DNA of 64,000 nt from the NCBI GenBank assembly GCA_025526915.1, contig JAHLKH010000073.1, positions 1 to 64,000 on the forward strand, in the 5' to 3' direction. This DNA is from Entophlyctis helioformis (Eukaryota > Chytridiomycota > Chytridiomycetes > Chytridiales > Chytriomycetaceae). A program made the position numbers and the translations under genes. The notes under the pieces were generated by a model. The model searched no databases and had not been told where the DNA came from. It was given only the letters and a program-made list of their open reading frames with translations. Positions within the stretch are counted from its first letter, which is position 1; the number at the start of each line of letters is the position of its first letter. Below, one piece after another: positions 34,533-45,799 of the stretch.

Positions 34533-34699
34533 GTTGAATGGTGCACTATCTGGGAAAAGCGCTCGGCGCCGAATGCCGGCATTCTGAATCGTCGCATTTG
34601 AAAATTTTCATGTCGTCACGGACAGTGTGGCTGTGGCGCTCTTTTATGACGACGCTGACGACGCTGACGACGCTGACGATGCTCACGATACTGACGACG

Positions 34700-35270
34700 A
34701 GCACAACGCCAAAGCACCACTCTTGGCCCGACACGATCGCAGGTCAGCGACTTTGTGGATCGCTTGCTGCCAGTGCGTGAGCTGTGTCTGCCTCGGCTGC
34801 TGTCCAACGGCTTCTTTGAAGGCGACCATGGCAATGGCACCAAGACTGGCTGCTGTCTGCAGCTGGTGATCAACAAACAGCGGCAGCTTGTATCGTCATC
34901 AACAAAGTGAACACACTGCGCGAGTCTGGCTGGCTGTCGTGCTCAAGGGCAGTGGTGGCTGTTGCACAGGATGTATTGATGACAGACAGATAGACAGACA
35001 GATCACACCTGCGAGGCGTTGAAGTGGCCAGACGCAATCTCGCGAATGACGGCAGCGTTGGCAGCACCAGTCGCATCTACAAGCTCGCCAAACACAGAGC
35101 CAGCCCGGCCGAGCAGCACATGCGGCGCAGCAAACTCGGCAATCTCGCCCTGGTCAAGCACAAGCACGCGGTCAAACGCCGCAATCGTGTTGAGACGGTG
35201 CGCAATGCTCAGCACCGTCGTGTTGGCAAACTGCGACCGGATCGACTCTTGGATGCGCTTGTCAGTGGCG
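34700..35270 (-). pseudogene. Fragment: ABC transporter 3' end plus its downstream spacer
   Basis: 35270-35003 encodes DKRIQESIRSQFANTTVLSI to the ABC C-terminus GHFNASQV, in frame and without the deletion seen in ABC-1. 35002-34700 repeats the spacer that separates the ABC 3' end from the S9 gene (compare 30123-29830). The match stops inside NBD2 after ATGCGCTTGTC. It looks like a second, truncated copy of the ABC/S9 junction placed just upstream of ABC-1. Confidence 0.85.
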
Positions 35271-35537
35271 GCAATCATGGTTGAGGAGAATCACTGGAGA
35301 ATCGTTGGCGAAAATAGTTTGTGTCTGTGCGTTGTGTGGCGGCTGAAGTGGCTGTTTGACAGCCTTGAAAAGACAGGCAGATGGACTCGCGCAGGTTCTC
35401 AGACTTATTGCTTCGCGGCCATGCTTTCTGATCATGCGAATCTGAGCCGGTCTGATTCAGATCCTGCATCCATGCTGGTGCCATAAAAGACTCTGCGTCT
35501 GTCCACTTTGGCAGCATCTTGCATCCTTTCAACCAAC

Positions 35538-36779
35538 ATGGCCATCTCAAGTGTGCTATTTCTGCTGCTTTCTCTGCGGGCCATTGATCGCGGCGTTGCG
35601 GCGACAGAAGGAGGCGGCGACAAGCCGTTCAAGCTGCGCACCAACCCATGCCAGACCACCGTGATGCTCAAGCTCACCAACACGTTCGAGACGAGCCACC
35701 AGGAGTAAGTGCCGCAGCATGTTTTGCGGCCATGCGCACCCAGTTCACTGCATTGATAGTAGCACACAGGTTTCAGTATGACGTGTGCGTGCAGCTTGAC
35801 GACGGCCACGGCTTCTCTGCAGGCATCATCCAGTTCACTACCGCGACGGGCTCAGCCGGCCAGGTGATTGGACGATACAGCGCCAAGCAGTATCCGAACG
35901 AGTTTACGCCCATGAACGCCACGCTCACGGCGATTGCCAAGCAGCGTCAGACGGATGCAGGGCTCGTGAGCTCCGTGGCTGGTTTGGAAGGGTATTGCGC
36001 AGCGTGGATTGCCGCTTCTGCAAAGCCAGCATTCCGAGACGCGCAGCTTGCTGGCCTTGTAGACTTGTATCTCGTGCCGAGCCAGCGTGCTGCGGACAGA
36101 GTGGGACTCAAGCTTGCTGGTGAGTGGGTCTGCTCCATGCAGCGACTGAATATGGCTTGGTTCATGTGCAAGATGGACAGCTGACCATGCGTGCAGTCTC
36201 GTTTGGCCAAGTGTACGACTCGACCATCCAGATGGGGTCGATGGGCACACAGGAGCTGCTTGACCAGGTGACTGCACGCCGCGGCGATCCAACACCGGAC
36301 ACCGAGGTTGAATGGATGTCCGAGTTTCTTGATGCGCGTGAACGCAAGCTGATTGCCATGGGCGGCGCGTGTGAGTGATTGACACGGCACTGGAAAGCAA
36401 GCGCAAGCATCCGTGGTCTTGGACGAGGCTAACTCCCAAGCGCCAACCCAAACGCTTGCAATGTGGGACGGCATGGCCAGTTGCGCCGACCGTCACGCGC
36501 GTCCACAGCTTACGCCACGTTCTCAAGAACAACGAACCCAACTTTGACAAGCCGCCAGTGCGGGCACTCAACAACGACGGCAAGGGCATGGATCTCGACT
36601 GCAGCAACGTCATTGCTCTTCCCGAGATGCAAGCGGGAACGAGCGATGGCGGCGACACCGTCCCGCAAAAGGGAAAGGGCGATGGGCAGCTCGTGTCGCG
36701 TGGCCAGACGGCGGGCATTCTCGACTGGCGGGCAGCTGGACTGGGTGCACTGGGACTGTGCATGTCTGTCCTTGCGTGA
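35538..36779 (+). CDS. GPI-anchored GH46 chitosanase
   Basis: Four exons (35538-35704, 35770-36119, 36197-36370, 36481-36779), 329 residues. Signal peptide MAISSVLFLLLSLRAIDRGVAA. The GH46 signature is recognisable: Glu in TNTFETSHQE, then YDVCVQLDDGHGFSAGIIQF, with Glu as the expected proton donor and Asp of the DDG segment as the second acid. GH46 hydrolyses beta-1,4 bonds of chitosan. The C-terminus (AAGLGALGLCMSVLA) after a hydrophilic Gly/Asp region looks like a GPI-attachment signal, so the enzyme probably stays on the cell surface or wall. The exon 4 acceptor at 36480 was chosen because it keeps VHSLRHVLKNNEPNFDKPP in frame. Single copy, between two duplicated blocks. Confidence 0.78.
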
Positions 36780-36840
36780 TGAAGGGTGCTGGATGGAGCA
36801 TTAATGAATGGGGGATTGCATTGAAGGACAGGTTGGCAGA

Positions 36841-37657
36841 TCATGCCTGTGCAGACGCAGCAGCGGATGCAGCTCTTGCAGCCGGCTTTGAGGACGTGCG
36901 GGTGGATGGCTTGCTGGAGGTCGAGTTGGATGTGGAGGTGGAGGTGGTGGCGAGCTGCTTCCGTGCCTGCAGCTGTTGGTTGTGCAGCTGCTGCAGAAGC
37001 TGCTGCTGCTCGAGCAGGTGCTGGGCACGGCGTCTGGGCGAGCGCAGCCGGCCAAGGGTCTCTTCGGCCGAGACTTTGCAGGCGTCTGCCAGCTCGGGGC
37101 TGAAGGACGCCGGCAGGTTCTCCTGCGCAAAGTAGTCGACCAGCGAGTGGCTCTTGCGGAAGCCGTCGTCGGCCTTGGGCGACACGTACGGCTTGAGCTG
37201 TTGGTCCACGGCGACCTTGTCAGCACGAGCGAGGATCAACGGGAGCGGGGCAGGGCAGGCATGCGACAGACAGAGGGACAGACAGACAGACATGCGACAT
37301 GCGACATGCGACAGACAGACAGACCTCGAAGCCAGTCAGGTCGGGCACAATGTACTGGCGCATGCGCCATTCCTCGACAACGTACTGGCCTGGAGGGGCC
37401 GGTTGGTTGCGAGCCGTGAGCAGTCAGCGTGCACGCCGAATCACAGGCAGAAAGCAGCCAGCAAGTGGCAGGCAGCAAGTGGCAGCCAGCAAGTGGCAGC
37501 AGACACCAAGCACAAGACGCACGCACGCACCGTGCTTGGTCCAGTGGCCCATGCGGCCCGAGCCCGTGCCCTTGTAGTAGTTCTTGTTGCCGTGCTTGGG
37601 CGTCAGCGGGCCGCGGGTCGCACCGCGCACAAGGCCTCTGAGCGCACCCTCGAGCAT
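36841..37657 (-). CDS. MRPL27: Mitochondrial ribosomal protein mL41 (MRPL27/MRPL41 family)
   Basis: Three exons (37657-37531, 37389-37325, 37197-36841), 182 residues. The sequence LTPKHGNKNYYKGTGSGR, HTK-like HWTKHG, YVVEEWRMRQYIVPDLTGFE and LKPYVSP follows yeast MRPL27 closely. It is a large-subunit protein of the mitoribosome; the Arg/Leu-rich N-terminus (MLEGALRGLVRGATR) suits a mitochondrial presequence. The C-terminal half carries a Gln/Leu coiled stretch and a Ser/Thr/Ala-rich tail not present in yeast. Intron 2 contains (ACAGACAG)n and (ATGCGAC)n repeats. It is divergent to the MAPKKK gene, 343 bases between starts. Confidence 0.9.
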
Positions 37658-37825
37658 CTGCCGTCTGCTGCTTTGGGTCTTTTGGCCTGAGTTGACTCTG
37701 CCGATCTTTGCTGCTCGTGGTCCCAGCCAGCAAGCGCCAGCCAGCCCGTGCCAGCCAGCCAGTGCCTGCAGCAAGCGACAGCAAGCAACGAACGGCGCCT
37801 ACACAAGACACACAGCCCGGTGGGT

Positions 37826-37925
37826 GTGCACACACACACAGATACAGACACGCACAGACACGCACAGATACAGATACACAGATACAGATACAGACAGACA
37901 GACAGACACAGACACACAGATACGC
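37826..37925 (+). repeat. CACAGATACAGA microsatellite in the mL41/MAPKKK intergenic region
   Basis: Imperfect runs of ACACAC, CACAGATACAGA and CAGACAGA fill about 100 bases between the two divergent starts (37657 and 38001). No other feature is seen in this interval. Confidence 0.85.
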
Positions 37926-38000
37926 CGCTGCTGGGTGGCAGTTGCCCGTGGCGACACCCGCCCGCCCGCTCGCCCGCCACTCTGCTGCGCCTCGGCTGCC

Positions 38001-41000
38001 ATGCTGACCATCCCGTCTGTGCCGCCTGCCTGTGCCGCCTGCCTGCGCCTCTGCCAACAGACCGCCCGCCAGGCCTTCCAGAAGACCGCACGCCAGACCG
38101 CGCACGCCAGACCGCACGACGGCACCCGCCCCTTCTCAGACGCCACACCGCGTTTCGCAGCGCTGCCATCACACGACCCTTCCTCGCCAACAGCTACAAC
38201 AGCTGCAACAACTGTATCAACTGCAACAGCTCGTGCCATGCCTGTTGCTCCGCAGCAGACGTCGCCCAGCAGAGTGCCCGCCTACCTTCCAAGCGCCTCG
38301 GCCTCGTCTGCTTCGCCCATGCTCCCGTCCAGGAACCCGTCCGAGGCCTCCTTCAACTCGGTGCTGACCTTTGGGTCCTCGTCCGCAACATCCGCCACCG
38401 CCGCGACGCCCCTGTCGTCCGGCCCAAACACCCCGTACTCGCCCAGCGAAGTTGCCCAGTGGGACGAGCGCCGCGTGGCCGCGTGGCTCGCCGAGATCGG
38501 CTTCGAGTCGTACCAGGCCGCCTTCATCGAGAACAAGATCACCGGCGAGGTCCTGCGCGAGCTCAACTACACCTATCTGCGCGACATTGGCGTCAAGATC
38601 GTCGGCGACCGTGCTCGCATCCTGCAGGCCATCAAGCGCCAGCTCTCGTCGCGCACCCCTATCCCGTCGCCGTCGCCTGTTCCTGCATATGCCAACCTGC
38701 CAACGCCTAGCTCGGGCCTCCCGTCGTCCTCCTCATCTGCATCATCATCCACTTCTGGAGGCTACAATGCGCAGATGCAGCAGGGCAGCCATGGCTTCTA
38801 TGCCGGCTCAAGCGGCTACGTCAACAGCCCCATTTCTCAATTGTCCCAGCAGCAACAGCAGCAGCAGCAGCAACAATATGGCGGATCGCCGTCCATGAAC
38901 AGCGGCAGTCGGAATGCTGGAATATCAGGCTTGTCCGGCCCATCATCATCGCTGTCACAGATGTTACAGCCTGTCCAACAGCAACAGCAACAGCAACAGC
39001 AACAGTATCAGCAGCAGCAACCATATCCGTCTGTGCCCGTGTCCGTGTCTATGGCTGCAGCTCGCGTGCCTTCCATTCCGCGTCCGAAGCGATCCGGATC
39101 TCTCAGCCATCAAGACTCGACTGGCTCGCTGCGCCGTGGCGAGTTTGCTGCCGCCGTTGCCGCTAATGCAGCGGCCAATGCAGCGGCCAATGCAGCGCCG
39201 TCCATGAACGCCTCTGGCTACACGTCAGACGACTCGTTGCGCTACGACTCTGAGCCCACCCCAAGCCGCTTCGTAAACAGCGCGCCGGGAAAGGCATCGC
39301 CTCTCATGAACGCTTCTGGGAACTCGCCAGAGCTCCTGAATGAGTATCCACCAATGTACCGCAACAACGGCCAGCGATATGACCAACCACCACAACAGCA
39401 GCAGCAGCAGCAGCAGTACTATCCGCCTCCGCTGCCTGCCACAACAGCTTCGCGAGACCAGTACAACAGCTCTGGCGTTGTGCGTATCGAAGGCAACCAA
39501 AAGCTGGACCGATCCAACTCGATCAGCTCGTCCTCGGGCGGATCACGGTCTCGAAGCGATTCATCGACTCAACAGCAGCAGCAGCAAGGATCCTATGTCG
39601 CGGCTGGTAGCAGCCGGCTTGGTGGCAGCAACAACAGCTTGAACAGCCGAGACCCAACCTCTGATCCTTCTGGACGTGGGCAAAAGCAGTTGCCGTTTCC
39701 GACTGGCACAATGTCAAAGTCTGCTATGCTGAGTGGGTACGTCATCACGCCGCGCTCGTCATCGATGAAGCAGGATGGAGACGAGTCTGTTGTCTACGAT
39801 GACGACCACAGTCGCGACGGCGGCCACCCGACAGACCAGAGCGACTACGAAGATGGCAACAGAAGCTTCGAATATGGCCAACAGCAGCAGTCGGCTCGCG
39901 GCCGCGGCTACGCTGGCAGCAATACGTCTCGCGCTCTCAGCCAAGAACGCCTCGATGCAGATCGGTCTGTTGCCTATTCACCGCCTCGCTCCCCGTCCCA
40001 ACAGCAGCACCACTCGCATCACCAGCAGCACTATCATCAAACCCAGTCGTCGAGTGCGAACAGCGCATCTGGGCTGTCTCGCCCTGCCACTCCGCAGCAG
40101 ATCACGCCTCCAACGCCAGCGCCTCCCTCTGTCGTCGAGCAGAAGCTGCGCGAACACGAAAAGGACATTATGAACCTGCGCGGCGTTCGAGAGGTACGCC
40201 TGTGCAGTCTGCCCGTCCAGTGTCTCGGCAAATGTGCTTTGCTGACTGTTGGCTGCTGACTATTGACTGCTGACTGCGGATGGATGGATGGAATCAACAG
40301 AACTGCATTCGTGTGCACGGCATGCGCAACCAGAGCCACATCATCAAGGTGGCAGGAATCAATGACCCGCGTGCCATTCGCGACAAGGTGCTCACCAAGT
40401 TCAACGTCCTTGAGCAGCGCGACCGCATGACATATGCGCTCTATGTTGCTGATCCGACATTTCCGCACCAGGAGAAGTGTGAGTCTGGCTGGTTATGACT
40501 CTTGCCGCTGCTCACGGCCGGATGACTTACATGCCATGCCTTGATGGACCATCTCTCCAAGTGATTATGCTGGATGATGACGAGCTGCTGCTTATCTGCC
40601 AGTCCGACAACGATCATCGCGGCCATATCCTTCTTCGCAAGAGCGTCGAAGTGCCGTCCATGGACCTTCCTGACCTTGATGGAGACGGTGCGCAACTTTC
40701 TGTCTCGCTCGTTGCCTGTCCTTGACTCTCACACGCGTGCATTGGATGAAAACAGCACGGCCGAGTAACAACAAGCTTGCCAAGTTCTTTGGAGAGCCCA
40801 CACCAGACTTGAAGGGCAAGTCAGGCCGCAAGTTATCTGTCCGGACAAACAACGGCCAGCAGGAGCTTGGGTTCAGCGTCGTGTCTGGGCCGACACGCAC
40901 CACCTCTCTCAATGCACGCACCAAGGTCGAGACGCGGCTGGCTCAAAAGAAACTGCAGCAACAGAAGCAGCTCGAGTCGCCGGAAGACCAGTGGGCCGCC

Positions 41001-43769
41001 GGAGCAGCGGCTGCTCGCGCTGCTGCTGCCTTTGCGGCTGGATCGCCGTCTGTCGCACTCGACCCCACACAGCCTCGCCGTCGCACTAGCGGCGGAAATG
41101 GCGGCAGGCGGCGCAGCGGTGCGTCTTCCAGCAAGCAGGGCTCGAGCAACCGCGATAGCACGGCAGGGTCCAAGCGCAAAGGGCAGCGCATGGTGTCTGT
41201 CTTTGGTGACCGTCCCTCTGACGAGATGATCGTCGATCGTCTGGAGCAGTTCTTCCCGGGGCTGCGCAACTCGACCATGTCGATCGCCAGTGCCCCTGGC
41301 GGAGTCAACCGCTCTCGTGCCCACCTGCCTCTCGAGCCGTCAAGCGGACCCATGACAGCTGATGCATCTGGCGAAGGATACAATGCCATCCCCGTCATCC
41401 GCAACATCGCGCAGGCGGCCATCATCAACAAGCGCATGTCGCAGCGCGGATCGATGCTCAATATGCGGCGGCAAAGTCGGCAGCCTGGCAGTGCCACCGG
41501 CCCTGGCGGGTCCATCTACTCGTCGCCGTACGGCCAGCCTGTCGTCCCGACGCTGTCGTCGGCAACAAACATCTCGCCCGTGTCAGTCGGATCCGCCTCT
41601 GGCTCTCCCGGCGGCAGCGGTGTTGGCCAATCCCGCGTGTCGGCTATGCAGAGCGGCAGCAGATCAGCCCGTGCTCGTGTCAACATGTCGCCCGCCGACT
41701 CGGTTCCAGAGGAAGCGTCACCGCAAGAAGACGATGAGCAAGACACCTCGTCATGGTCGCGGCCTGATGCACCGACACTCCAGCAGCGGCAGGATGTCTA
41801 TGCTGGATTGGACCAAACACCCAAGCAAGAGCGCCGTCAGCAGGAACATCCGGCCACGCGGCTGCGACAGCAGCGTGACAGCTACGTCGAGATTATTCCA
41901 TTGACGGATGAGGAGGCCAAGTGGATCGAAGACGCCAAGAACATGCGCGAGGATGAGCTCAACAGCCAGGACAATCTTGACGCGTCGCTGTCGACGCTTG
42001 GCAGCGATACCCCTGCGGTCAGGTCGATGTCGAACCTGGAGAATGCTGCCGGCACGTCGGCTGAAGGGCTTGATCGCGACGGTGACGGCGCTGGTGGAGT
42101 CGCCAGTCCACGGTCATCCGAGATGCAGCGGCAGTACGGGGACAGCGAGCCACCCAGCGGTCGTTCCAGTGTTGGCCAGACTGGTCCTGGCGTCCGCACA
42201 CCGCCGTCGTCGTCGACCACGGTGCTCCTGCGCGATGCGGACTCTGCCACGTCTGGATCGTCACCTGTGCGGCCGACTGTTCGCCAGTCGATCATGTTCA
42301 CCAAGGCCGGACAACCGACTGCCGCAGCTCTTGCGGCGCTCGCAGCTGCTGACAAAAAGGATGCGGCTGCTGCGGCTGCTGCCATTGAGCCTGCGGTCGT
42401 GCCAACGGCTGAATCTGTTCCTGCGTCTGATACGTCCAATATGGTGCATGGCGAGCACCCGATGCCCGTGCGATGGGAGAAGGGAGCGCTGATTGGGCAA
42501 GGCGCCTTTGGCCGCGTATTCCATGCACTCAACCTCGACACGGGTGTCATCATGGCGTGCAAGCAGGTCATCCTCGGCGGTGACAGCCATCCGCTCAAGA
42601 CCAAGCAGGAAAACTCGCTGCGCCTCGAGATTGAGCTGCTCAAGGATCTGGACCACGTCAACATTGTGCAGTACCTTGGTGCGTGACTTGCGCTTGGCTG
42701 TAGACTCTGGCTGTGCGCGTCGATGGTTGCCGACTGTGGCTCACCCCGTGTGCATGCCTCGGACAGGGTTTGAGATCACGGACGAGGCGTTCAACGTCTT
42801 TCTCGAGTATGTGTCGGGCGGCTCGATCTCTGGGTGTCTGGCCAAGTGCGGGCATTTCGACGACATCATTGCGCAGAACTTTACGGCGCAGATTCTGTGT
42901 GGCATGGAATACCTCCACTCGAAGAAGATTATCCACCGCGACATCAAGGGTGCCAATGGTGAGTGTGGGCAGCGTTGACTTGGATTGGTCGCGGGGGTGC
43001 TGAGTGCTGACCCAATGGATGGACAGTGCTCGTCAACAACGAGGGTATTGCCAAGATATCTGATTTTGGCATTTCCAAAAAGAATGGTATGTTGAGCAGG
43101 ATGCATATGTGTATGTGATGTGCATGTCGATGGCCCACACATGCCTAACACGTGTGCGAACATGCAGACTACATGGCATACCAGCGCATGACGCGCATGT
43201 CGATGCAGGGCTCGATCTACTGGATGGCACCAGAAGTCGCGCGCGGCAAGGGCTACTCGGCCAAAGTCGATGTCTGGTCGCTCGGCTGCCTCACACTCGA
43301 GATGATCAGCGGACACCACCCGTGGTACAAGGTGCGCGGCAACGTCATCTATCTGCTGGGCACGGGCAACCAGCCGCCGCTGCCAGACAACCTCTCGCCG
43401 GCGTCCAAGGAGTTTCTCAAGGCGGCGCTCACGGTGGACCCCGAGAAGCGGCCAACGGCACGGATGCTCCTGGACCATCCGTTCATGGACGTGGGCATGG
43501 AGGATGTCGACTTTAACGCGTGGTTCAAGGCGGCCATGATCATGAAGGCGGCCAATGGCGGGACGATGGTGTCGGTTGAAGAGGACTCGGATGACGACGA
43601 CGATGATGATGATGATGACGACGAGGACGACGAGGACGACGAGGACGATGAGGACGAGGACGATGCGGAGGACGACGAGGACTACGACGACGAAGGCGAG
43701 GTGGATGATCGGGCTGGCGCCGATCTTGACGATTCAGCTGCCGGAGATGGGGATGCACAGCGGCAATGA
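38001..43769 (+). CDS. MAPKKK of the STE11/BCK1 type (SAM, RA-like and kinase domains)
   Basis: Seven exons (38001-40193, 40301-40478, 40562-40687, 40756-42678, 42767-42958, 43027-43086, 43168-43769) join in phase to about 1757 residues. SAM domain at about 150-215 ([19 protein letters not shown]), RA/ubiquitin-like Ras-binding domain at about 732-835 ([18 protein letters not shown]), kinase at about 1400-1680 with [30 protein letters not shown] and WMAPEV. It should phosphorylate a MAPKK in a mating, osmotic or cell-wall pathway. Poly-Gln and Ser-rich linkers separate the domains. The protein ends in an Asp/Glu run (43580-43690), unusual for the family. Met 38238 is an alternative start. SAM plus RA point to Ste11; the activation-loop sequence is closer to Bck1. 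Confidence 0.9.
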
Positions 43770-43947
43770 ACATGGCATTTTATACTTGCGTGCCGGTGGT
43801 GAGACGGTTGCGGACCACCGATGGAAAACGGATCTGCGCGTGGTTGAGATGAAGGATCTGGCGCTGCCTGTTGTGCTGGACTGACGCGAATGAAGATGCG
43901 CCGTCCGAGGTTGCCGCGACAGTGCGAAACACGTCCGAGCGAGAGCG

Positions 43948-45251
43948 ATGCTCGCGGCTGGCTGTGCAACGGCTGCGTGTGTGGAGCCGGACGGCGTGGA
44001 CGGCGTGGACGGCCTGCGTGCGGTGCTGGAGCAGCTGGCCTGCCCGCGGCCGCTGGTCGACAGTCTCTGCGACAGCGTGTCGGCCGCCACGAGTGCAGAG
44101 CTGGAGCCTGTGACGGAGCCAGTGGTGCAGCATGCAGCAGCGCTTGCCTGCTGGCTGGCCGAGCGGTGCGTTGCGTTGCGTTGAGTTGGTGGCGGCGATG
44201 TGGCCGCATGGCGCATGGCAGCCGCATGGCTTATGGCTGACACTGCGCCGTGCCGTGCTGTGCCGTGTGCAGGTTCGACGGCGTGCTGCTGGCCCGCATC
44301 CACGCAGCAGCGACCAACAGCAGCAGCAGCACGGCAGCCGCCGCAGCCAGACAGCGCGGCTCTTGTGCACGCCGTTCTGTGCGTCTTTGGCCTGCAGGCG
44401 GCATCCGATCAGCGTCCGTGGCTCTCCAGCGTACGTCTGCGCTGCCTGCACCTTGCACACGGCCGTCCTGCAGCCACCTGCGACTCACGCTCGCACAGAC
44501 CAGCGCGCTGGTTGACGTGCTGACAGACCTCGCCGACATGGTCGCCCTCTCGGTCGCGTCCGATCCGTCGGCTGCCTCCGCATCGGTCGCAAAGCCACTC
44601 GACGCTCTCATCGCATCGCAACTGCCTGCCCTCTGCTCATCCGCAGTCGACCTGCCCTTCTCGCCTGCCTTTGCATCCCGCCTCGCATCGGCACCGTCGC
44701 CGCAGTATGACATTGCAGCCAGACACGACGAGTTGAATGCCCAGATGGACAGCCTGGCAGCCGACATTGAGCGTCTGCAGCCAACTCACGTCGAGACTGG
44801 ACCGTCGTCGCCAAATGCAGTCGGACGCTCTGACCCTGCAAGCATCGATCGTGTTGTCAGGAAGCTCGGCCGGTCCATGTCGCAGTTCAACGACTGGTAC
44901 GACACAGACATGGCTGCAAAGGCTGTTTCGTGCCTGCCAGCAGTTGATGCAGGTAAAGCAACGAACGCTTGTCGGCTGTCCAGCATGGCGATCCTTGACA
45001 CATGGACGATGGCAGGCTTGGCAACGGCAATGGTAGGGTTCGCTGCATCGCTATCCAACACATCCAGGGCACTCCAGCTGGCAACCGATCTGCACGAGCA
45101 GCAATCCGGCATTGTGGCTGCAGTCACGCCAGTCTGCAATGGCACGAGTGCTGGCATGCGGATACAGGGACAGCCGCTGTCGGTTGCGCTGGAACAGACA
45201 CAGCTGATTGCAGCCGCCATCCACAAATACAGTCCCGCCTTGCCATCATAG
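43948..45251 (+). CDS. Unknown alpha-helical protein
   Basis: Exon 1 (43948-44165) encodes LRAVLEQLACPRPLVDSLCDS; a GTGCGT intron follows and exon 2 resumes at 44273 (RFDGVLLARIH) in the correct phase. Later parts are helical, with heptad-like stretches (HDELNAQMDSLAADIERLQ). Internal structure is unresolved: around 44340-44500 a different frame gives a better-looking helix (ALVHAVLCVFGLQAASDQRPW), so an indel or further introns are likely, and GTAAAG at 44953 may be another donor. The same frame continues after the stop as LPFIQTRTSLISDVNKLPE (45252-45308), so the true 3' end may run up to the duplicated block at 45440. No family recognised. Confidence 0.45.
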
Positions 45252-45439
45252 CTGCCGTTCATCCAGACTCGCACATCTCTCATCTCTGATGTCAACAAGC
45301 TGCCAGAAACAGCAGATGCAGGCACTTGCACGACACACAACGCGCGTGTCGCGTGTGCTGGTCGCCTTCGCAGTGCGGACGAGACAGAGACGGTCTGTAT
45401 CTCGATGGAGTGCATGCCATGCGGAATGCTCCACCAGGT

Positions 45440-45620
45440 ACTCGAGGCGATCCAGATAGCCAACATGCTGGATGCCAACGGCGTTCCGTGCTGGCTGTTC
45501 ATTGGCGAGAAGGAGGGCCACGTGTTCAAGCAGACGTCTGTGCAGGAGCAGCATGCCATCGCCATGGTGCACTTCCTGGACACGTTCCTGACCACGACTG
45601 CTCGTGCAGCCAAGGAGTGA
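45440..45620 (+). pseudogene. S9 peptidase 3'-end fragment
   Basis: It encodes EAIQIANMLDANGVPCW to the C-terminus ARAAKE, nearly the same as the ends of the two full S9 genes, including EGHVFKQ. Everything upstream of the fragment is unrelated. It marks the left end of the third duplicated unit. Confidence 0.9.
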
Positions 45621-45799
45621 GTCGTCTGGCCAAGCCAGAATGAACATGCATCCAACACCGCCGTCCGACCATTGCAGCCACAGTCGTCCTTCGTGTCTTG
45701 ATTGCAGCAATAACAGCCAGCATGCCTCGCATTCATCATCAAGTGCAAACATGTTCATTCATTCTGTGCAATTCTGCTGCTCCTGTTCAGCCTCGCCAC

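Noticed and set aside
37236..37325. CRISPR-like or satellite array in (ACAGACAG)(ATGCGAC) repeats
   Set aside because: Short microsatellite inside an mL41 intron, no spacers of even length, and the genome is eukaryotic.
44132..44523. Separate small genes in the Arg-rich frames near the unknown helical gene
   Set aside because: They overlap each other and the proposed exons, with no start context or domain.
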